64,000 nucleotides of DNA from Mayamaea pseudoterrestris (lineage: Eukaryota > Bacillariophyta > Bacillariophyceae > Sellaphorales > Sellaphoraceae). A program made the translations under genes and the position numbers. The stretch covers positions 372,001-436,000 of the forward strand of contig BROI01000018.1 of assembly GCA_027923505.1 (NCBI GenBank), in the 5' to 3' direction. A model generated the notes under the pieces. It did not search any database, was not told the DNA's origin, and worked only from the letters and a program-made list of their open reading frames with translations. The stretch's first letter is position 1. Every line of letters begins with the position of its first letter. Below are positions 55,543 to 64,000 of the stretch, piece by piece.

Positions 55543-58500
55543 ATGCCTTTACAACATCCCTTGACGACGACGACAGCGACGCGGCGCAAGTCGCACGTAC
55601 GGAGCGACTCGTGGCGCAATGCCTTTTACCATGACGATGCAGCAGCCTTGTCCTCGCAACAACCAATTCTTACTACTCCGCATCGGAACAATAGCATTCT
55701 TCGCCATCAACGAGATCATAACGACTCGCTACATTCCATGGCCGATATAGCCGATATCGCTGTGAATTTGGAAGGCGGCAGTGTCAATCTATGCGAACTC
55801 GGGGCAGCCGTGCGGTTGCCGTCTTCCACATCCAAAATGCCGTCCGAAATTGCTCGCCGAAGAAAGCGCAAGTCGACGGCGAAAAAGACACGCAGCCGCC
55901 CTCACAATACACCTCCGCGGGGTCCAGTCTCGCCGCATCGACGACGAGCAGCGGAAAACGTCTTTGATGAACAACCAAATACGCCGGGTGGTTCCGTCGG
56001 AACGGATTACTTTAGTCATGAACGCATCATTGCTCCGCTCACCTTGACGGCTGCTGCGACTACTGCAAGCAACAACGATGACTATGAGGACTACAGCAAT
56101 GCAATGAGCAGCAGCAGTCTGAACTATGGAAGTCTCAATGAGCGGCAGCCAATGATGAATGCAGCAAGTACAGCATTTTCCAATGTCACCAATCCGCCTG
56201 CACTCTTGTCGCACACGCAGGCGCAGGACATTACAACCTTTAGCGCCATGGCCAATCAGCATCGAAGCACGCTCGCTCCGGCGGCGGCCGCAACACGAAC
56301 TGTGCAAACAGTGGTGAACAAGATGGAAAGGCATGCATCAAAGAATCAGAAAACGAATGGCAGTGATCCGCTTTCAGCGGTTCGGCCGTCGAGACAGAAA
56401 ACAAGTAAAAGGTCGCCGCAGCAGGATCTTTACGAGTCGTCCTATTCCTCCGCAACAATCAACAAAACTAACAGTAACGAAGAGGACGCTAGATCCATTT
56501 TTGACGCTCACCGCTGGCAGAATCGATTCGCCGATTGGCTTGTGCGCGACGCGCACTTGGACCAATCCGACGGAACCTTGTACTTTGACTACTGGTCCAA
56601 TTGGTCCATGGCTGGCTGGGTGCGCCACTACTTGCACAATCCGCTACAGCCGGAATTTAGCTCGCTGCAGCAGTTCAACTGGGCCGTAATAATTGGAATA
56701 GTCATGGGACTGTACACGGCTGGATGGAAATACTTGATCAATCAGTCCGTCCACTTTGTTTGGGTCAAGGTGCCGCTGTTTTTGCTGCGGAACCAAGTTT
56801 TCTCGGGCATGGCTGGGACATTTCCATTATATCACTACATGTGGATTGCGCCAGCGTGCTTTGCATCCGTTTTAAGCTATCTTGTTCATGTTTATAAAAT
56901 GCCTGATCAAAATTCGTGGATTACAGATGTCCATCGACGAGGCGTTCAGGACCACACGTCATTTGTCGCGCTCTTTTTAATCTCAACGGCAAGCATGGCC
57001 AGCGGTTTAAGTCTGGGACCGGAACTGCCGCTCGTTTTGACGGCCAGCATGTTTGGTTCATGGATCGCCACCGTCTGCAAGCAAAGCATTCTGCAGGCGC
57101 GCGTCATGAGTTTGACGGCTGCCGGAGCGGCGGTTGGAGGCTTTTTTGGCTTTCCAATGGCGGGCGCCTTGTTTGTGCTGGAGCTTCCGCACCGCATGGG
57201 ACTGCAATACTTTGAGGCACTTTCTCCGGCGACAATTGCTTCCATCGTCGCTGTTCTTTGCAATGGTTTTGTCACTGGAACGGAAGTGACGGGTTTGTAC
57301 AAGTATCCATTTCTTAGTCCGACTTTGCCGAGCAAAATCTTTGGGAATGCCATTATCTATGGTTTCTACGGAGCTCTCGTGGGGACGATTTACGTTGTCA
57401 TGGTGAAGCGTTGCAAAAAGTTTGTTCATAATATATTTCGGCCACGTGACGACGGCGAGCAATCGCACCATTACACGAGTAATGAGTCACGCAGTGTGGG
57501 ATGGGACGGCGAATTTGAACCGCTTGTCAACGGCAAAACACTGTCGCCGACTACATCGACGTTGCATGGAGCGTCTTGGTGGACAAAATGTGCCAACTAT
57601 TGTACCATTCGGCATGGAGGCCTACGTGCCATTGTGACTGGCGCTTGTGCTGGTGCATTGGTTGGATGGATCGGAGTCTTCCTACCGCACGTCATGTTTT
57701 GGGGTGAGGCCCAGCTTCAATCGTTAATTGACAAAGGTCGGACACCGCTTCCAATTTTTGGATCAATGAATGAACCCACGGGTGGACTTACCGCGCGAGG
57801 ATTTTGTATGATTGATTCAAGTGACAGTGAGGCCATTCACGTAGGCCTTGACCTTGGCTGTAACTTTATGATTAGCGCTGCTAAGATAATAGTTACTGGT
57901 CTCAGTCAAGGAGCAGGCGTCGGAGGACAATTTTGGTCCCCACTTTTTCTTGGATGTTCGGCTGGCCACTTTCTAGTTCACCTGGTCAATTATTTGGCTG
58001 AACATTACGGCTTTCCCCAAATCGCAGCCCATCCATGTGTGGTAATCTTATGCTCAATGGGAGCGGTCCATGTCGTAACATTTCGGGCTCACTTGGCAAT
58101 TATGCTCATTCTGACGCTCACAATATCTACCTTCGACTCTGGGACAAATCCTGACCTTTCTGCGGCTGGCGATTATGCGGCTGTGTTTCCGCTGCTTGTC
58201 GTATCAGTTTTTGTGTCATTGATGACTACTCGAGGAACGATATTTTATGCAACACAACGAAGTCGGGGAGACATTCTGGCAGTGCCAGAAGTGTTGTGCG
58301 AACCAGGAATGGAGGGCAAGCCACTTGTGTTCGAGTACCATGGAGATAATGATGAGTCAAGTTTCCTTTCAACCTCTGAAGACAGCAAATCGGATCACCC
58401 TTACGGTAACGGGACGTTTAGTTCGTTGGGAGGCGGATTCAAGCAAGCAAGTGTCACGAAAGCGCAAATTGGCGAACACCACCACGTGCCTTCCTCAGAT

Positions 58501-59109
58501 CATTTCATGGACGAGGCGGAACCACCGGGCGCCAGGTTTACCATTGACCGTCTCGATGAACTTTTATCCAAGCCCATGGAATCAGTGACTGTTATCGCAG
58601 AGCCCGGTGCAATCAACGATCGTGAGATTGTGGGAGTATCGGATGCACAGTCACGGCTTCTGACTGTTCAGATGACAATGGACTCCCCTCGGGGTGGGCG
58701 TTCTCGCTGTAACAGCGCAAGTAGTGCTAGGGGTGTGCATGTGCGCATTACGAGTTACGGCGAATTGCAAGATCATCAACCTTCTTTGATGGAGCAAGCA
58801 CGCAAACGAGCAGCAACAGTTGACAGGGTTCACCGCCGTGCTGATAGTCAGAATTCGTCAATTCATGGCGAAGGGCACCGTCGGAACTGCAGCAATCTTA
58901 GTCAAGGATCGATTCGGCACATACGCAAGAATTCAGAATCAAGTTTCACTAGCCGCCCTGGATCGCCGTTGCCATTGCATCGACGCGGACGAAATGACCA
59001 TTACGACGCTGCTGATATTCTTTTGCGTGGTGACATCCCCGCTCCAGTCACTGCGAGTGCCTTGGCCCTGCAGGACATTGACGATGTGTTTCATTCGCAA
59101 ATACGATAA
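55543..59109 (+). CDS. CLC-family chloride channel or transporter
   Basis: CLC membrane protein of 1188 residues from the ATG at 55543. A ~340-residue Ser/Thr/Arg-rich cytosolic N-terminus precedes the membrane domain, which starts near FNWAVIIGIVMGLYTAGWKY. The motif GLSLGPELPLVL (about residue 488) holds the proline-flanked gating glutamate. It is followed by GAAVGGFFGFPMAGALFVLELPHRM, typical of CLC helices H-I, and GQFWSPLFLGCSAGHFL (about 795), the third conserved pore segment. The first CLC signature, GSGIP, is not present; the matching region reads KMPDQNSWITDVHRRG. A ~250-residue tail is Ser-rich and lacks a recognisable CBS pair. With GPE kept it could be a channel or an H+ exchanger; location unknown. 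The large extra-membrane loop near residues 630-700 is unusual. Confidence 0.92.
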   Translation: MPLQHPLTTTTATRRKSHVRSDSWRNAFYHDDAAALSSQQPILTTPHRNNSILRHQRDHNDSLHSMADIADIAVNLEGGSVNLCELGAAVRLPSSTSKMPSEIARRRKRKSTAKKTRSRPHNTPPRGPVSPHRRRAAENVFDEQPNTPGGSVGTDYFSHERIIAPLTLTAAATTASNNDDYEDYSNAMSSSSLNYGSLNERQPMMNAASTAFSNVTNPPALLSHTQAQDITTFSAMANQHRSTLAPAAAATRTVQTVVNKMERHASKNQKTNGSDPLSAVRPSRQKTSKRSPQQDLYESSYSSATINKTNSNEEDARSIFDAHRWQNRFADWLVRDAHLDQSDGTLYFDYWSNWSMAGWVRHYLHNPLQPEFSSLQQFNWAVIIGIVMGLYTAGWKYLINQSVHFVWVKVPLFLLRNQVFSGMAGTFPLYHYMWIAPACFASVLSYLVHVYKMPDQNSWITDVHRRGVQDHTSFVALFLISTASMASGLSLGPELPLVLTASMFGSWIATVCKQSILQARVMSLTAAGAAVGGFFGFPMAGALFVLELPHRMGLQYFEALSPATIASIVAVLCNGFVTGTEVTGLYKYPFLSPTLPSKIFGNAIIYGFYGALVGTIYVVMVKRCKKFVHNIFRPRDDGEQSHHYTSNESRSVGWDGEFEPLVNGKTLSPTTSTLHGASWWTKCANYCTIRHGGLRAIVTGACAGALVGWIGVFLPHVMFWGEAQLQSLIDKGRTPLPIFGSMNEPTGGLTARGFCMIDSSDSEAIHVGLDLGCNFMISAAKIIVTGLSQGAGVGGQFWSPLFLGCSAGHFLVHLVNYLAEHYGFPQIAAHPCVVILCSMGAVHVVTFRAHLAIMLILTLTISTFDSGTNPDLSAAGDYAAVFPLLVVSVFVSLMTTRGTIFYATQRSRGDILAVPEVLCEPGMEGKPLVFEYHGDNDESSFLSTSEDSKSDHPYGNGTFSSLGGGFKQASVTKAQIGEHHHVPSSDHFMDEAEPPGARFTIDRLDELLSKPMESVTVIAEPGAINDREIVGVSDAQSRLLTVQMTMDSPRGGRSRCNSASSARGVHVRITSYGELQDHQPSLMEQARKRAATVDRVHRRADSQNSSIHGEGHRRNCSNLSQGSIRHIRKNSESSFTSRPGSPLPLHRRGRNDHYDAADILLRGDIPAPVTASALALQDIDDVFHSQIR

Positions 59110-59177
59110 ACTGATGTAATGGCCCTGCAGGACATTGACGATGTGTTTCATTCGCAAATACGATAAACTGATGTAAT
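59063..59177. repeat. 57-bp perfect tandem duplication at the CLC stop codon
   Basis: The last 47 bases of the CLC coding sequence with the stop codon and the next 10 bases (59063-59119) are repeated at once at 59120-59176, with no mismatch. The second copy lies after the TAA, so the protein is unaffected. It looks very recent. Confidence 0.97.
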
Positions 59178-59224
59178 GTTGCGATGAACTATGTTTGTAG
59201 ACCATTAAGACCAATTAATTAATT

Positions 59225-62200
59225 CTAAGTAGCAACTTTCGAATCAACAAGATGATCACGAATCGAATAAGTTACGGCTAACAGGCGCTCGCAAGAATCA
59301 ATAGGAACGAAGAAGCCTTTGCACCGTAGCGTATCAAGTCCATCCGACCTGTTTACAGCAGAATAAGCGTCTGCTCGTACTGTGGCACCTTCATTGCAGA
59401 TATACCAAAATTGGATAACCGAGTGGGTGCTCGTCACTTCGCGATGATCAATATATACCATATTATCAAATCGCGCCTCCCATATCACATCGCAAAAGTG
59501 CTCATTGTTGAGTCGGCTATCGAGCAGTAAAATGCGCTCGTTTGTAGTCATCAAAAGGCCCATCAGCGACGACGAGATTTTGTCCATATGATAGTTTTCG
59601 ATGCCTGCGCTAGTCGGCTGGACCCGCACCCCATCGATATGATAAACGTAGCCTTCCCCCAAGTGTAAACCCGCTCGAACGCGCGAAAGGAGAGCTTTTC
59701 CAGAGTTACTTCCCTCCACGTAATCGACTAATAAGTCGTGGTGTCCGTTCACAGCTGCAAATAAGCGCGGATTTCGAGACCTCAGTAGTTGCCCGCTTGC
59801 TCTATTATGTGATGCATTATATTGTAGCATATTCGCGCCTGCCGCAGCACCTTTGGATAATTGCTCGCAGATAGCAGCAGCATGGCCCAAAAAAGGCTGG
59901 ACGATGCTGGAGAAAAGATTTTCAAGAACGGTTATGTCGTCTTCTTGATAAAGCTTTGACATCAATCCCGTAATTCCTATTTTCGACTGTTGAAAACCCT
60001 GGGCAAGTGTCTCAAAGCTTCTCGCCACGATTTCTCTCCACGTAAAAATACAAGCCTTCAGCAAAAACGTTGGTTGCGCGACGATGCCGGCGCAAATATC
60101 AAAGACGCGCCAAACATTGACGTAGTGACTTCGGATCGTGGTGATGTGTTCATCGGGAGTTCCATAAACATGCACAATCGAAAATGGACGCAGAAACAAT
60201 GGTAGATTTTCAAATGTCAACGCAGGACGCAAAAGCCGTGGTAGAGAAGATGCCACAGGTAGAAGCCCGGACCAGCTAATCTGTGCCGACACAGCTGAAA
60301 CTCGCAGGCGCTCAATGTAAAATTTGCGCTGTGGACTAGTGGCAGCAACGTCGAGTCTCACTGTATCGGCGGCGAAGGAACGCAAAGGGCGGTATCTGGA
60401 TCGTAACCTTGCAGCGCTTGAGGTTGTCGGCGTGTAGCTTATTGCAGAGCAAAGATCATCGACCTCAGCACTCCGGTGTTTGCGACGCTCCGTCGCCGCC
60501 ATTCCAAGCAGCGCCTTCAACATTTCATCCCGATCTGCTTCGCTGCTCACTTGAGCACTTCGAAAATTGCGGATTTCTTTTATATTCTTTACCAAAACAA
60601 TGAGAGGTAATACCACGTTGCCATCAATATTAATCATCATAGGTTCCGTGATCGCATCGATTCGTTCGAAGAGATCAAGTACACCACGTTGTCTGCTCCA
60701 TGACAACGATAGAGCGCAGTGTCGTCTGTTTTTTCTTCGGACACGCCGTGACCCCATTCGTAACATGACTGGATACGGAGTCACCCATAGTTGATTGTCT
60801 ATCGTAATGCATCCTACGGAGATGGTTCCGGTTTCCTTTTTGCGCGTCTTGGTCACCTCAAACACAAAATCCTCAAGCCGCGCGTAAAGAAGCTCCTGCG
60901 GGACCCAATCGACGATGCTTACACCAATTCCATGAGATAATCTCAACATTATACTCAAAATGCCTTGGTCCGGTGCAATAGTTCCTTCTGACAGTTCCTC
61001 TTCGCCTAATTTAGCAAACGATGCTCGCTCGCATATGCGTATGACCCTTGTCGCCTCGTCCATGTCGACAAAACCAATTATTGTAGGAATTCTTATAGTT
61101 AGCTCACTGCCTGGTGCAATGTGATCAAGCTTAAAAGATCCAAGTTTGCCACCTATGTCTGGTCGAGCTTCTCCGAAGTGTGCCAATTGCAGGGTGATGG
61201 ATCGTTCGCCGTATTCAGGTTCATCCCAAGCGAATTCAGCGTGATGGTAAGGTAAGATTACAGCATCTACCGGTAGAGCATGATGCCGCAAAATTTTATT
61301 CCGTGAAAAAAGTGGACTAGTCTGGTGATATTCAATTGGATAAACAGTGTGATTTTCAATCCGGTACGGAGGGTCGGCATTGCGAAACACAACAAGACAA
61401 GTCCCTCCCTTAGTAGGGCGAATATCCACAGTAATTATTAGCAGATCAGCTTTCAACTTATGCTTCAACCGCATCGTCACTTCCTTTCGTTTTGGCGCAA
61501 TGCTGAAGTGACCTGACCAAGACCATCCAAATTCCCTTGGTCGAAATTGAACCGGTCGTGTATCGTCAAAGTGAATAGTCTGTGGCCTGATATCCGCACA
61601 TATAAAAGCAGTGACAGTCGGTCGAGGAGCACCCATGAGCTCGAGATCCCGACCAGTCTCATTTACAATACTATATCGACAGACGATGTGTACCATTTTC
61701 GTCCCGAACCTTCCACCGAACACATCCGGCGCGCAAATGAAACGCGATCGAATAGCAAACGGTTGGTTTATCATATCATCCTCCGTCCCGATTCCCGTGA
61801 TGCTCGTGCTCTTTCTCTTCATCGGTGGTATCACAGTAGTGTCGTGATAGTCACCTGCAGCAAGGGAGAGAGGAATAGATTCGGACCAAGACGACATAAA
61901 GCTCTTTCGGTCACTCTGCTGCCGTCGAACTTGCAGGCGTGCCGAACCTTCGTTCCCAATCATGAGAACGGCAAGTGAGATGTCAAAACGTGACGTTCGA
62001 TAAATTGAAGTCGCATCTTCAAGTAGCTCTCCCAAACCTAATGACATTGCTAAACCTGACCAGATACTGCTGCCATCATTAGAAGGAGGACTAGAAGCTG
62101 TTGCTTCCTGACCTGCAAGGTAACCTTCTGACTGAAACTGAAGATCAAGCCCCGTGGAATCGATCACCCAATAGGGAACATAAAAACTAACAACTCGTGG

Positions 62201-64000
62201 AGCCACGGGGAGGCTGTCCGAGAATGTATGCACATTATCTTTATAATTTCTTTTGGGTGTCGGATGGTTTCGAGTCAACCACACCGCAATGCACAATGGC
62301 AAACCGACTGCGTCATGGAGCTGCACGTCGTCTAGAACAATGTTTGCAACACTCGTTGCTGAGCTACCAGCATCTTCGATCGGCACGAATGTGGACGTGC
62401 TCCAGTTTGGAAATCGACTGGTTTTCCCATCGTATGATGCAAGCCGGACTCGTAGCTCGATACTTGAGCCAGCTGCAGCTCCACTCCATTTCATCCCGCT
62501 GCCACATTCTAATACACCAATATCTACCCAAGCAAAGTTCATCGTAGTCTCATGCCGCTTGAAATTGTCCATTACTAAGTGTGAACTGGATGACTCCGGT
62601 AATTTGACTTGTACATGGAGCGGCGACGCAAGATGGTTATAAAACGCCACCGTCGACCTAATAAATAGCATGCGACTTTCGGGGATTGTCGGATCGCTCA
62701 CACCTAACGCATTGATTCTAGCTGGTTGCTCGTGATCATAGGACCCTATGCGCACTGAGCACATGTTCAAAAAGATTGGTCCGGCCATGTCTGACGATGA
62801 ATGCACTATGACTCGGAATTTCTTACTCTGCATTCCAATCACACCTTGTGATAAAGACGTCGAAGAGAAGGGAGGCGGTGGGACAAGTGGTGTAAATTGA
62901 GTTCGGTCAACACCCATTACTTCAGATTCATCCTTTGCCAGTGAATCTCTTGGTAAAGCCATCGCCGAAAACAGGTACAAATCACTGTTTAGGTACGACA
63001 CCAGATCCACTGGAACCGATAATAAACCCGTGCAGGAAAGCGACTGTTTTTGTATGAGACTCCTCCAAACCACTGATAAGCCGTCGTGATCACGCACTTC
63101 GCACAACAAGTCAACATCAGAGATATTTCTTAGCACAAGGGGCGATTCAATTGTTACGAGCTTTATGCCTCCGTGAAGCGCGATTCTGACAATCACCCAG
63201 CCAAGTAGACCGCTCGTTGCGTCGTCAGCTCCCGTTTGCAGATGACGTCTGTCGCTATTCCATTCTAACGGAAATCGGTGCAAGCCTACTGTGTCAACAG
63301 GTATTTTGGATAGGATTTTGTATGAAAACGTCGCTGAGAGCAAGCTGGTCCTAGTCTTGAGGCCATCGAAGCTCACTCGATCGATCGTGTCCTCGAAACT
63401 ACCGAGCTCGACGGTTATGTACGCTGTATGGGGATCACACGATTGAGATAAAGAACGCTTGAGCGAAATAGGCACTTGACTGTTACTCGACAAAGTGACC
63501 TGTGCCGCTTTTTCTCCCAGCGCTTGCCTTTCTAAATCTAACACTTCCATAAAACGGAGAGACTTCGCGAATTGATGAGCAAAACATTTTTGGCGAAAAC
63601 AAGATACTAGCACAAGCGCAGGCGCAGACACTTACTAATCCAGTGTCGTTTCGAATCCAATGAGGAGCTTTTCGACGTAATTCTCCGTCATGAGCATCGC
63701 TGAGATATCCAGACAAGTTTTCAATAAATGCACCGGTGATATTAACATTCAGAGGTTTTGTATCAGAAATATGGCACACAACAGTTGGTCGAGTTGAGCC
63801 CTTAGCCGAATCATGCTCCATTTCAGATGGGAAACCAAATTGTTTCAACCATTTGACAGGGAGTTCGCCGGGAAGCAGAGACAATGGACGGTAATCACTA
63901 GGAGGCATCAGCGGATACATTGCATTCGCGATTGTGTCCTCGGCACAAGAAGCGAGCGATAAATAACAAAAATCAATATCACGAGTTAAGACACCGGGAA
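59225..64000 (-). CDS. VPS13-type bridge lipid-transfer protein (C-terminal part)
   Basis: Partial gene cut by the right edge. Visible exons are 64000-63636 (open to the edge, reading into MYPLMPPSDYRPLSLLPGELP) and 63562-59225, joined in phase 0 across a 73-bp intron (GTAAGT and CGAAG) to read WIRNDTGLSLRF. About 1567 residues are seen. VPS13 proteins are rod-like conduits that move phospholipids at organelle contact sites. The family signature is the SHR-binding/VAB region with repeated 'N-x-T-G-x-x-L/I' segments (IRNDTGL, IVNETGRDLELMG, IENHTVYPIEY) and PYWVIDSTGLDLQFQ. The C-terminal part (FSSIVQPFLGHAAAICEQLSKG, then NERILLLDS and a PH-like end) also fits. The N-terminal chorein domain lies outside the window. 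The acceptor of the last intron is weak. Confidence 0.88.

Noticed and set aside
1-64000. tRNA genes, transposons, CRISPR arrays
   Set aside because: I looked for T-arm-like GTTCRANNC words with matching arms, terminal inverted repeats, polymerase or transposase motifs and spaced palindromic repeats, and found none I could support. The tandem arrays lack unique spacers, so they are not CRISPR.

Overview
The window looks like nuclear DNA of a diatom. Three things point there: two complete silicon (silicic acid) transporter genes with the EGxQ/GRQ and CMLD motifs, a secreted protein with the 'SDxPSDxPS' repeats common in diatom secretomes, and several proteins with a signal peptide followed by an 'AF'-type motif, as used for targeting to complex plastids. 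Genes carry few, short introns (73-154 bp, GT-AG), lie on both strands and are tightly packed, with convergent 3' ends only 36-190 bp apart. I cannot name the species from the sequence.

Layout. 1-16190 is a satellite array of about 44 copies of a ~371-bp monomer. It contains a very recent tandem duplication of a 13-monomer block, 4778 bp long (6606-11383 and 11384-16161). Two further tandem families follow: about four copies of a ~160-170-bp unit (16191-16880) and about nine copies of a ~180-187-bp unit (16881-18171). No gene was found before 18447.

18447-27283 (all minus strand) holds a plastid-type EamA transporter, a decayed silicon-transporter fragment, and two full silicon transporters. 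27813-39164 holds RNA polymerase I subunit RPA49, two tandem four-repeat MYB genes, the proteasomal ATPase RPT6, a RAD54B/Rdh54-type translocase and a threonine-aldolase-like enzyme. 39613-48069 holds a 1694-residue protein of unknown function built around five copies of a novel ~27-residue motif, a small twin-CX9C (CHCH) protein in three exons, and an acidic secreted repeat protein. 48548-55209 holds a Tic22-like plastid protein, two tandem rhodaneses, quinolinate phosphoribosyltransferase, a second copy of the CHCH gene, and two small unknown genes. 55543-64000 holds a CLC chloride channel/transporter and the C-terminal part of a VPS13-type lipid-transfer protein that runs off the right edge.

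The genes form no operon and serve unrelated tasks: silicon uptake, plastid transport, transcription, protein turnover, DNA repair, NAD synthesis, ion and lipid transport. The common theme is local duplication: silicon transporters, MYB genes, rhodaneses and CHCH genes all occur as pairs, and satellite and minisatellite expansions occur in both non-coding and coding DNA. Exon boundaries were read by eye from GT/AG sites, frame and paralogue alignment; no transcript data were available.
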